DNA of 64,000 nucleotides from Desulfomicrobium baculatum DSM 4028 (GTDB lineage: Bacteria; Desulfobacterota; Desulfovibrionia; Desulfovibrionales; Desulfomicrobiaceae): contig NC_013173.1 in the NCBI RefSeq assembly GCF_000023225.1, positions 1,862,501 through 1,926,500 of the forward strand, read 5' to 3'. Position 1 is the first letter of the stretch. Each line of letters begins with the position of its first letter. The notes under the pieces were generated by a model. That model saw only the letters and a program-made list of their open reading frames with translations, did not search any database and was not told the DNA's origin. Below, in pieces: positions 34,393-42,300 of the stretch. The translations under genes and the position numbers were made by a program.

Positions 34393-34931
34393 TGGGCAAG
34401 CTCCATCTGCATCTTCATGAGCAGGTCGTATTCCTTGCGCAGGGCATCGCGCTGCTTTTCGAGCTGCTTGCGGCGCAGGTCCATGTCCGCGTCGCCAAGA
34501 CCGCTGCCTTCCAGATCATCCAGGGACGATGCCTGCTGGTTCATTTTCCCTTTCAGGTCGGTGACCCGCTTCTGCAGGTCGGCCACGCGCTGCGCGTCCG
34601 CGCCATCCTGGGCGGCGAGGCTTTTGGTCTTCTTGTCCAGGGCCGCTATCTCGGTCTGCATGGCTTTCACTCGGGCCTGGTCCTTGTCGACCAGGGCCTG
34701 GGCCGCCGATTTCTGGGACTCCAGCTGCCCCTTTTCGGCGTCGAGTTCGCTTTGGGTGGCACGCAGCTCTGCAAGCCGGGCCTCGCGCTCCGCCACGCGA
34801 TCCTTGTAGCCGCCGCCACCCAGCCCGGCCACCCCGCCGAAAAAACCGCCTGTGCGCGGATCGTGCTGACCCGCGCAACCGCCCAGCAGCATGGCCGCCA
34901 GCAGCATGGGGATGAGAATCGCCGTCCTCAT
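34389..34931 (-). CDS. coiled-coil lipoprotein A
   Basis: A 180-residue protein with a lipobox LLGGC at 15-19 preceded by a short hydrophobic signal, so it should be lipidated and anchored to a membrane. A glycine-rich linker (F-F-G-G-V-A-G-L-G-G-G-G) is followed by about 120 residues of continuous heptad-like coiled coil rich in Glu, Lys, Ala and Gln. Its start overlaps the stop of coiled-coil lipoprotein B (ATGA) and its own stop overlaps the protease start, making a tight three-gene unit. A structural or adaptor role, like that of periplasmic adaptor subunits of ABC exporters, is inferred. Confidence 0.8.
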   Translation of the reverse strand: MRTAILIPMLLAAMLLGGCAGQHDPRTGGFFGGVAGLGGGGYKDRVAEREARLAELRATQSELDAEKGQLESQKSAAQALVDKDQARVKAMQTEIAALDKKTKSLAAQDGADAQRVADLQKRVTDLKGKMNQQASSLDDLEGSGLGDADMDLRRKQLEKQRDALRKEYDLLMKMQMELAQ

Positions 34932-35575
34932 ACGCTCAGCCTCTGGTCGATCTGAGCCAACTGGGTGCTGCCGTCACGCAGCTTGTCCAGGTTCTTCTGC
35001 AGCGTGCCGACTTCCTTTTCCAGGCGAGCGACGTACTGGTCGCCGGCAGGGCGGGTCTTTTTCTCGTCGGCCAGGATGGCGGTCTGGACGTCAAGCTCCT
35101 TGGCCAGCGTATTTTCAAGCTTCTTGCTGGCGTCGATCTTCTTCTGCAGTTCGTCGCTCTTGGCCGCCAGAACCTTCTTGTCCACCGTGCCCTTGTCATA
35201 CTGGGCGCGCAGGGTCTTGGACTGCTTTTCCAGCGTGGCCACGTCCTTGGAGAGCTGCGCGTTGTAGGCGATGGCGGTCTTGTTGTACTCCTGCGTGGTG
35301 GAGATTTCCGCGTCGAGGAACTCCTCCGTAGTGGCGTAGGCCTGCTTGCGCTTTGCGATCTCGTTGCCGACAAGAAAACCCAGGCCCGCGCCGGCCGCGG
35401 CTCCGATGGCCGCACCCTTGCCCCCACCCACGGCATAACCGAGCAGGCCGCCCAGCACCGCGCCCACGCCCGTCCCTTCGGCCTGGGTGCGGTTCTTGTC
35501 GGTCATGGTCGCGCATCCGGGCAACAGAGCAAAGACCAGAAGCACCACGACGAGCACGTTCACAATCTTTTTCAT
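34928..35575 (-). CDS. coiled-coil lipoprotein B with glycine-zipper segment
   Basis: A 215-residue protein with lipobox LLPGC at 17-21. Residues about 35-70 are a glycine-zipper-like membrane-active stretch (G-A-V-L-G-G-L-L-G-Y-A-V-G-G-G; A-A-A-G-A-G-L-G-F-L-V-G), followed by a long coiled coil with a K-D-V-A-T-L-E-K-Q-S-K-T-L pattern. Glycine zippers of this kind occur in outer-membrane lipoproteins (SlyB/Rcp family) and oligomerise in membranes. AGGAGG lies before the ATG. It begins the lipoprotein/protease unit, 27 bp after the SUMF1-like gene. Confidence 0.8.
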   Translation of the reverse strand: MKKIVNVLVVVLLVFALLPGCATMTDKNRTQAEGTGVGAVLGGLLGYAVGGGKGAAIGAAAGAGLGFLVGNEIAKRKQAYATTEEFLDAEISTTQEYNKTAIAYNAQLSKDVATLEKQSKTLRAQYDKGTVDKKVLAAKSDELQKKIDASKKLENTLAKELDVQTAILADEKKTRPAGDQYVARLEKEVGTLQKNLDKLRDGSTQLAQIDQRLSV

Positions 35576-35602
35576 AACTTCATCCTCCTGAAATTATTTG
35601 TT

Positions 35603-37312
35603 TTATGAATCTGAAAATTCGGCAAAGCCCTTGCGAAATTCCTCCAGCCAAAGTTCGGTGTCGGCCCGGCGCTGCTCGGCGTAGTTCTGGGCGTGCCCTT
35701 TGAGCAGCTTCATGACCAGGCGTTCGCGTTTGGTCATTTCCCGGGCCTCAAGCTCCGTGAAGGCGAAGTCGATGTAGGCCTTTTCGTACTCGCCAAGGGT
35801 CCCGATCTTGTCCTTGTAGCCCTGCATCTGCTCGCCCAGCGCCGTCTTAAGCTCAGCCATGGACTTCTCCACCGCCGCGACCTGCTCCTGGTAGCGCGTC
35901 GACGTCTCGGCAAGTTCCTTGGCCAGGGCCAGAGTGTCCGTCAGCCGCTCCAAGCGGGACAGATAGACCGACAGGTTGACCCCGTTGCGGGCCGCGTCCT
36001 GGGCCAGGCTGCGCGCGCTCTCGCGCTGGGCCAGTTCAAGGCGCTCTCTGGCCTTGTCCAGGGTGGACTGAACCGCCCCCAGGGGCTCTTTGAGGGCCGG
36101 ATTGTCCTTGATCAGACGCTCGATGATGGGGTCGGCCGCGCCGATCTGGACCGAAGCCTGGCTGACCAGGTTATCCAGGGTGCGCCCCACGGGCATGGTC
36201 TTGCGCAGGTCGGCCTTGTAGGCCTCGTACTCTTTCTCGATGCGGGCGCGCTGGGCCGAGGTCACGACCACGTTGGCCCCGATGGCCAGGCGCGCCCCGG
36301 TGTTGAAGGACTTGCGCTCCTCGACCTTCTTCTCGTCCACGTTCCAGGCGTAGACGTCGAGCTCCGCCCTGAGCGCGCTGCGCAGGTCCGCAGCCGGGGT
36401 GGAGACGCTCCCGCCGCGCACGGCCACGCCACCGGGCTTACCCTGCCAGATCTCCGGCCGGAACAGACCCGAGGTCATCTCCTGGGCGTTGCCGAAGAGG
36501 TCATGAAAGCCGTTTGCGTCCGCATTGCGCAGCCCAACCGGCCGCAGTTGGTGCTTGGCGTTGCCCAGATGCCACGCGAACTCGTTGGCCTCGGCCGCAG
36601 CAAACGGCAGGGCTTTGTCGAAGGCCCCGGCCTGGATGGACGCGAGGCCGCCCCGGGCGCAGTATTCCCACTCATCCTCCGTGGGCAGACGCATGAATCC
36701 GGGGGCCTCGTCCACACGTGGCATGGCCGCCACACGTTCCGGGTGGGCAGGATCGAAGAGCCACTGGTTGTAGCGGCGGAGGAATTCAAGCACGTCCCCA
36801 TGGCTGACATAGGCCAACGGGAGCATCAGCGCGTCGCGCAGCTCGCGGCCCTTCAGGGTCGGCAGCTTTTGGTCCTCCGGGTCACCGCTGGCGGCCAGCA
36901 GGGCGTCCATGCCCATGACCGCGACATACTGGCCACGGGTCAGCTCGTACTTGGCCATGACCAGCTCCCATGCCTCATCCTTGCCGGACGGAAAGGAGCC
37001 GCTGATCTGAGTGCGCTGCAGTCCCTCGAAGATGCCCCCCGAAGCGTCGCCGATCTGAATGATGCGACTCTGGTCGCCCCAGAACCCGCTGCCCGGCACC
37101 GGCACCCTGCGAAAAACCATCTCGGCGTCGCCCGGCATGGGCAGGATCAGGTCGCCTTCGGCCGGTTTGGGATTGTACGGGGTCTGCGGCGGCGCTTCGG
37201 CCAGGGCCGCCGTGGTCGAAAACGCGAGACAAAACACCCACGCCGCCACGAAAGACAGGGATAAAATCATGGCCGAAAATTTCCGGTCGCGCCTCACGCC
37301 ATCATTGTTCAC
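35603..37312 (-). CDS. exported formylglycine-enzyme-like (SUMF1) domain protein, probably without catalysis
   Basis: A 569-residue protein with a signal peptide (about 12-40). The SUMF1/FGE fold occupies about 50-345, with GFMRLPTEDEWEYCARGG, A-N-E-F-A-W-H-L-G-N-A, G-F-H-D-L-F-G-N-A-Q-E-M and V-R-G-G-S matching the family. The two cysteines that catalyse sulfatase activation near the domain end are absent; the only Cys of the domain is in E-Y-C-A-R. It is more likely a binding protein. Residues 350-560 are coiled coil. The start is GTG with GGAGG six bases upstream inside the ABC permease gene, which it overlaps by 11 bp. Confidence 0.82.
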   Translation of the reverse strand: MNNDGVRRDRKFSAMILSLSFVAAWVFCLAFSTTAALAEAPPQTPYNPKPAEGDLILPMPGDAEMVFRRVPVPGSGFWGDQSRIIQIGDASGGIFEGLQRTQISGSFPSGKDEAWELVMAKYELTRGQYVAVMGMDALLAASGDPEDQKLPTLKGRELRDALMLPLAYVSHGDVLEFLRRYNQWLFDPAHPERVAAMPRVDEAPGFMRLPTEDEWEYCARGGLASIQAGAFDKALPFAAAEANEFAWHLGNAKHQLRPVGLRNADANGFHDLFGNAQEMTSGLFRPEIWQGKPGGVAVRGGSVSTPAADLRSALRAELDVYAWNVDEKKVEERKSFNTGARLAIGANVVVTSAQRARIEKEYEAYKADLRKTMPVGRTLDNLVSQASVQIGAADPIIERLIKDNPALKEPLGAVQSTLDKARERLELAQRESARSLAQDAARNGVNLSVYLSRLERLTDTLALAKELAETSTRYQEQVAAVEKSMAELKTALGEQMQGYKDKIGTLGEYEKAYIDFAFTELEAREMTKRERLVMKLLKGHAQNYAEQRRADTELWLEEFRKGFAEFSDS

Positions 37313-39131
37313 GAATGACCTCCGCAGGATCGATGCATGTCGCCCGCCACGCGGCTGCCAGAGAGGCCAGAGCCGCCAGGGCGAGGGTTACGATACAGAA
37401 AACCGGAACATAGGCTCCCGGCAGAACGCAAAAAGCCTCGCCCGGGGCAAGCTCCGAGGCAAAGGCATGGTTGATGGTCGCGGCCAGGACTCCGTAGCCG
37501 CCGAATCCGGCGGCCAGACCCAGTGCGGCAATCATGAGCCCCTGCACAATGGGGAAGAAAAAGACATGCCTACGCGCAAAACCCAGGAGCCGGAGCACCC
37601 CCAGATCGCGCCTGCGCCGCTCCACGGCCGCGTACAGGCTGGACACCAGCACGGCCGTGCCGCCGAAAACTCCCAGCAGCGCGATGAGCCAGAAGAGGCG
37701 GGTCAGGCCCCGGTCCAATACCTGGATGCGCTCGATGGCCTCGACTTCGGCCATGACCTCGATGCCCTGTTTTTTGAGTCTGTGGTACAGGCCAGGCACA
37801 GCGTCGATGCTGCGCGCATAGAGGCGAAAGCCCCGATACCCGCCGCGCGCCATCTCGAAGCGTTCCGCCGCGCGGTCGAAGGCCACGGCGCGCTGCGTGG
37901 CGGTGCGCAGCACCCCCAGAAGCTCCACCGGCACCACCGGATACTCAAGCGCGGTCTCACCGGCCTGATGCAGGTCGAATTCCAGTTCGGCCGCCCCAAG
38001 GCTGCGCACCGCTGTTTTATCTGCGGCGGGCACGTTCTGGACCGCAGGCCACTGCACGCTCAGAATGCGCTCGGGCAGCCTGCCGGTGTATCCGCCCCAC
38101 GGCGTTGGCGAAAGCCCGAGCAGCCGTGCCTGCTCCTCGTCTATGGACAGGCCCACCAGGCGCAACTCCTGATCCCCCCGCTTGACCACGACATCCAGGA
38201 CATACGGCAGCAGCACGCGGGTGTACCCGCGCAACTTCTGATCGATGGCCCGCAGGTTGGACGCGGTGATGGACGCGCCTGGGGAAAGCAGGTTGTAGAC
38301 CGCAAGATCCGGCGGCGGCGAAAAACCGAGCAGGTCTCTGACCCCGTCCGGCGAGATGTCCGCGATGCGGCCAAAGCCGGTGTTGATGACCAGGCCGGAT
38401 CTGCTGATGGGAGGCAGCGGTTCGGGCAGCACAAGCACGGCTCCGTCGAAGCTCGCGTAAGGCTCCGGCGTGTCGCCGGCCCAGCCCCGCGCCGGGGCCG
38501 CGTACCCTTCCTTGTAGGCCTCCACGTCGAGCACGAACGAAAGCGGCGCATAGACCCGCGCCAAAGACCCGGCCCGCGCATCGAGCACGGCCGCGACCCG
38601 CAGCCTGACCTCCACGTTCTCGGTGCGTCCGCCCCGGGATCGCGTCACCCGCGCCACGGCCTCGCCTCCGGCGCTTAACCCCAGTTGCCTGGCAGCCTCG
38701 GCCGTGAGCACGGCCTCGCCGTCGGCGGGCACGATTCCACCGTTTTCAAGCAGCAGCGGATCGCCGGGAGCGGTCGGAATGAGATCGAAGAGTTCGGTTT
38801 TGTCCGTTTCGCCGCGCACCATGCTGATGACCGAGGACAGGGGCAGGATGGTCGGGGTCAGAAAGCCGATGCCGGGCCAGGTTGCCATGTCCTTGAACCA
38901 CTCGGGCTTGAACTCTCTGGTTTGCGACGGCCGGATCTCGCGAAAAACCGGGTCTTCCACCAGGCGCTCGCGCAGGGTCTGGATGGTGCCGTGTTTAAGG
39001 CCGAGCAGGACAAGCAGGGGGGAGATCACCGCCGCCAGGGCAATGATTAGGCAAAGAGTCAGAATCCACTCGTGGCGCAGGTGCAGGGCGGCGAGGGCGG
39101 GGATGAGCTTTAGGGGCCGGGCCGGGGTCAT
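37302..39131 (-). CDS. FtsX/MacB-type ABC permease
   Basis: A 609-residue protein with one membrane helix near the N-terminus (about 25-45), a periplasmic domain of about 430 residues, and three helices in the last 140 residues. This four-helix layout with large periplasmic insert is that of MacB/FtsX/LolC permeases, which move substrates or signals outside the membrane without transporting them across it. It overlaps its ATPase gene by four bases (ATGA). With the coiled-coil lipoproteins and VWA protein it probably forms a type VII ABC mechanotransmission complex (inference). Confidence 0.85.
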   Translation of the reverse strand: MTPARPLKLIPALAALHLRHEWILTLCLIIALAAVISPLLVLLGLKHGTIQTLRERLVEDPVFREIRPSQTREFKPEWFKDMATWPGIGFLTPTILPLSSVISMVRGETDKTELFDLIPTAPGDPLLLENGGIVPADGEAVLTAEAARQLGLSAGGEAVARVTRSRGGRTENVEVRLRVAAVLDARAGSLARVYAPLSFVLDVEAYKEGYAAPARGWAGDTPEPYASFDGAVLVLPEPLPPISRSGLVINTGFGRIADISPDGVRDLLGFSPPPDLAVYNLLSPGASITASNLRAIDQKLRGYTRVLLPYVLDVVVKRGDQELRLVGLSIDEEQARLLGLSPTPWGGYTGRLPERILSVQWPAVQNVPAADKTAVRSLGAAELEFDLHQAGETALEYPVVPVELLGVLRTATQRAVAFDRAAERFEMARGGYRGFRLYARSIDAVPGLYHRLKKQGIEVMAEVEAIERIQVLDRGLTRLFWLIALLGVFGGTAVLVSSLYAAVERRRRDLGVLRLLGFARRHVFFFPIVQGLMIAALGLAAGFGGYGVLAATINHAFASELAPGEAFCVLPGAYVPVFCIVTLALAALASLAAAWRATCIDPAEVIREQ

Positions 39132-39883
39132 GACCCGCTCCCGTTGACCGGCCGGCAGAGCGAGCTGGTGACATGCTCGGAGACCTGCTGCGTATCGAAG
39201 GTGTAGGCCACGTCGGCACGGTCCATGACCAGGTCCACGTCATGGGTCACCACCACCACGGCCACGGACTCGTCCCGGGCCAGGCGGTGCATGTCGTCCA
39301 TGATGGCGCGCGCCCGGGCCTTGTCCACGGCCGCCGTGGGCTCGTCGGCCAGCACCAGGCGCGGCTGATGCGCCAGGGCCCGCAGGATGGCCACCCGCTG
39401 GCGCTGCCCGATGGACAGGGCTACGGGCATCCGGTCCAGGCAACCGGCCACTCCGAGGCGATCGGCCAGGGCGTCCAGCCTGGACGGAGCGATGTCGCCG
39501 CCCTTGATCCGCGCCGGCAGGCAGATGTTCTGCCGCACGCTCAAAAAAGGGAGCAGGCCGCCGGTCTGCAGAACATAGCCGAACAGGTCGCGGCGCAGGG
39601 CGGACAGGGCATCTTCGTCGTCCCGGGCCCACAGGGCCGCGACATCGCAAGCGCTTTGCGATTCGGAAGTGATCTCAAAACGCCCGACCCGGGTCGGAGC
39701 CATGACCAGGGCGAGCGTATCAAGCAGCGTGCTCTTGCCGCAGCCGCTCTCGCCGATGACCGCGACCATCTGACCGGGCCGGACCGTAAACTCCGGCACG
39801 CGCAACTCGAAGACGCTCTCGCTCTGGGAACGCGTCTTGACGAGCCCCTCCAACCGGACCATGGGCGCGACCGCTTCAACCAT
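39128..39883 (-). CDS. ABC transporter ATPase of MacB/LolD type
   Basis: A 251-residue ATPase with Walker A GESGCGKST at about 43-51, signature LSIGQRQRVAILRAL, Walker B LVLADEPTAAVD and the H-loop V-V-V-T-H-D. The signature has I in place of the usual second Gly. This fits the LolD/MacB group of exporters and mechanotransmitters. It is coupled to the FtsX-like permease downstream and begins 13 bp after the VWA gene. Start ATG at 39883. Confidence 0.88.
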   Translation of the reverse strand: MVEAVAPMVRLEGLVKTRSQSESVFELRVPEFTVRPGQMVAVIGESGCGKSTLLDTLALVMAPTRVGRFEITSESQSACDVAALWARDDEDALSALRRDLFGYVLQTGGLLPFLSVRQNICLPARIKGGDIAPSRLDALADRLGVAGCLDRMPVALSIGQRQRVAILRALAHQPRLVLADEPTAAVDKARARAIMDDMHRLARDESVAVVVVTHDVDLVMDRADVAYTFDTQQVSEHVTSSLCRPVNGSGS

Positions 39884-39895
39884 CTTTCATCCCGC

Positions 39896-42004
39896 CTACG
39901 GCAGGTAATCGAGATGCAGCGGATAGACCAGATCCTGGTCCGGGTCCGTGTCGTTCAAGCGGAACCAGGCGTCGACCTGCTCGTTGATGGTGCGGTACTG
40001 ATCGAGCTTGGCCAAGACGCTCCACTCCAATTGCGAGCGCTGCTCCGCCGTCATGCTCGCGAACATGTCGTCGGTCAGGGACAGGATGTCGCTCTTGTAG
40101 GGCAGGCTCTGGATGAAGGCCGGGAGCAGGCCCGATTCGGCCAGGGTGGCCGCACCGCCGATGTCGTCGGGGCGCTTCATGGCTTGCCCGGACACGCTCT
40201 GCAGGGCCTCGAAGAACTGTCCCTGGGTGACTTGGGCGCGCATCAGCGCCTGCACGACCTGATCCAGGGACTGGGCCAGGGAAGACAACTGTTCGCGCGT
40301 GACCAGAACACGCACGTCGAGCGCCCGGTCGGCGGGGTTGATCAGGTCACGATCCAGAGTCCAGGCCACGATGTCCTTCGGAGGGGTCGCTTCCTTGCCG
40401 ACGTATTCGATGAGCGCCGCTTCCCAAAGCTTGTCGAACTCCTCAAGCGGAGCCGCGCCCGCCGGATCGGCGCCGGCGGAACCGCCCATGGTTTGGCCCA
40501 GCAGGGCATTGATGCGGCCGGTCAGATGCTCGACCAGATCGCGGTACTGCTGCTCCTCGAAAGCGTTGACCTCTTTGATGGCGGAACTCTCGGCATCGCC
40601 GCGCACGCGCGAGAGGTGGGAAAACTGGGCCAGGGCGCGGGGATGATCCTCGGCCGCGCGGGGATCCTGCAGATGGATGGCGAAAAGGTGCACCTGGGCG
40701 TCGTCGTATTCGCGGCGCAGATCGGTTTCGTCCTTGCCGCTGGTGTTCTGGGGATGGCCCTTGGGATGCGAACTGGCGTCACCGATGAAGATGACGAAGC
40801 GCAGCGCCCCTTCGCGCCATTTGGAGCGCAGGGCCTCGTCCACGCCGGCAAAGGCCTCTTCCGCATAGTCCACGCTACCGACGGCCGTGGCCCCGCCTTC
40901 CTTTTCCAGCAGATCGACGAGCTGTTCGCCCGGGACCAGCTCGGGGGTGAGGTTGCGGGTCACGTATTCAAGCTGCGGCGCGGCTTCCAGGGAATCCCGG
41001 AAGACCACCAGACCGAAACGGTAGCGATCGGCGGTTTCGGCGCTGATTTTTTTGGTCATCCCGGCCACGGCCTCGCGGGTCATGTCGATGAAGGGCTGCA
41101 TGCTGCGGCTGGTGTCGATGACGAAAACCACATCGGTCTTCACGTCGCGCATGACCGCCCCGCCCGCCGCACGGCCCACCTGAGCCTGCTCCAGATAGTC
41201 CGGGCTTGCGAGGGTGTCGGCCCCGCGGCTGTTCGGCACGGCGGCAGCAAGCTGCAGGAGGCGGACGTCATCGCCGTCGATCCTGGTCTGCGACCACTGC
41301 AGGATGGGCAGCACGTAAAATTGGCGGGTGATGTCGACAAAACGCTGCGGCTCCATGCTGACCACGCTGTCCGGGATGTTGCCGCCGTCGATGGCCGCGT
41401 AGATGCCCTTGGCCTTACCGGCCATGTCCATGTCGTCGACCACGGCTTCCAGGGCGGCGCGGTCGTTGAACATGAGCACGGGCCTGCGCCCTTCAAGGGG
41501 GTTGCCGGGATGGGTGTAGGAGACGAGCAGGGCCTGCCGCCATTCGAGCACATCCTTGGCCTGCATCCAGCCCACGGGCTCGGACTTGGAGGGACCGACC
41601 TGGTACCAGCCACGCGGATCAGCAGCCTGGCTCAGATCAAGGCCCTGGCGGTCAAAGACATAAAGGGGTTTGAAGGCGGGAACATTGGCCTGGACGATGC
41701 CGTCCTCGCTGGCCACCGCCTCGCGGTACATGGCGGAAAAGGGACGGGGCAGAATACGCAGCGGCAGTTGCGTGGCCGCTTCCAGGCACGGAGCCCCGGG
41801 CTGGCAGACTATTCCGTCATCAGGAGCGGCGGCCCCGGCATGCCCGGCATCTCCTTCCAGGGCGGAAAGGGAGTCCGTCGGTGCGTGCCCTTGCGTGCCT
41901 TCGAGATCAGCAAGGGCCGCGTAACCTAGTCCGACGAATGCCGTCAGGCACAGTACCGTGCCCAGCGAGAGAATTCTCCGTGCCGCCGCAAGATAACGAA
42001 ACAT
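39896..42004 (-). CDS. exported or anchored VWA protein with SH3-like domain
   Basis: A 702-residue protein with an N-terminal signal or anchor (10-32), an SH3b-like region at about 105-160 (G-W-Y-Q-V-G-x-S-x-S-x-P-V-G-W-M) and a von Willebrand A domain at about 288-490 with MIDAS motif DTSRS at 297-301. The last 200 residues are helical. Extracytoplasmic VWA proteins bind partners in a metal-dependent way. AGGAGG four bases before the ATG is strong. It heads the minus-strand run ahead of the ABC pair, following a 296-bp AT-rich leader that probably holds the main promoter. Confidence 0.85.
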   Translation of the reverse strand: MFRYLAAARRILSLGTVLCLTAFVGLGYAALADLEGTQGHAPTDSLSALEGDAGHAGAAAPDDGIVCQPGAPCLEAATQLPLRILPRPFSAMYREAVASEDGIVQANVPAFKPLYVFDRQGLDLSQAADPRGWYQVGPSKSEPVGWMQAKDVLEWRQALLVSYTHPGNPLEGRRPVLMFNDRAALEAVVDDMDMAGKAKGIYAAIDGGNIPDSVVSMEPQRFVDITRQFYVLPILQWSQTRIDGDDVRLLQLAAAVPNSRGADTLASPDYLEQAQVGRAAGGAVMRDVKTDVVFVIDTSRSMQPFIDMTREAVAGMTKKISAETADRYRFGLVVFRDSLEAAPQLEYVTRNLTPELVPGEQLVDLLEKEGGATAVGSVDYAEEAFAGVDEALRSKWREGALRFVIFIGDASSHPKGHPQNTSGKDETDLRREYDDAQVHLFAIHLQDPRAAEDHPRALAQFSHLSRVRGDAESSAIKEVNAFEEQQYRDLVEHLTGRINALLGQTMGGSAGADPAGAAPLEEFDKLWEAALIEYVGKEATPPKDIVAWTLDRDLINPADRALDVRVLVTREQLSSLAQSLDQVVQALMRAQVTQGQFFEALQSVSGQAMKRPDDIGGAATLAESGLLPAFIQSLPYKSDILSLTDDMFASMTAEQRSQLEWSVLAKLDQYRTINEQVDAWFRLNDTDPDQDLVYPLHLDYLP

Positions 42005-42261
42005 GACGCCTCCTGACTACGTGAGTTGAAATTCTACTTACTGCAATGAATGGATTCTCAAAATTTACTCACAAAAATGCTAAAATAAATTGAACAATAA
42101 TGCAAACTTATATTAGGCAATCTGAGGCAGGAAGAATGAAATAGGCACGTATGTTATCTGCATATGATCAAGTAACCACCGAACAATCCTTTCTATTTCG
42201 AGTTCTTAAAATAGGACACCGCTTTAAAATCATATCCTTGCGAAAAAGAGTCGGTAATGTG

Positions 42262-42285
42262 CAAAAAAAGGCGCACCTGTGCGCA
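42262..42285 (-). terminator. terminator of ybbA-ybbP-like unit
   Basis: On the minus strand a perfect GCGCAC-AG-GTGCGC hairpin (42271-42284) is followed by a run of eight T. It ends transcription of the YbbP-like gene and separates it from the VWA operon. The remaining spacer to 42004 is AT-rich with no gene. Confidence 0.8.
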
Positions 42286-42300
42286 AAAACGTCACCCGCT

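Noticed and set aside
39173-41929. 918-residue open frame on the plus strand
   Set aside because: Spans the antisense of two well-supported genes (ABC ATPase and VWA protein), so it cannot be real coding sequence.
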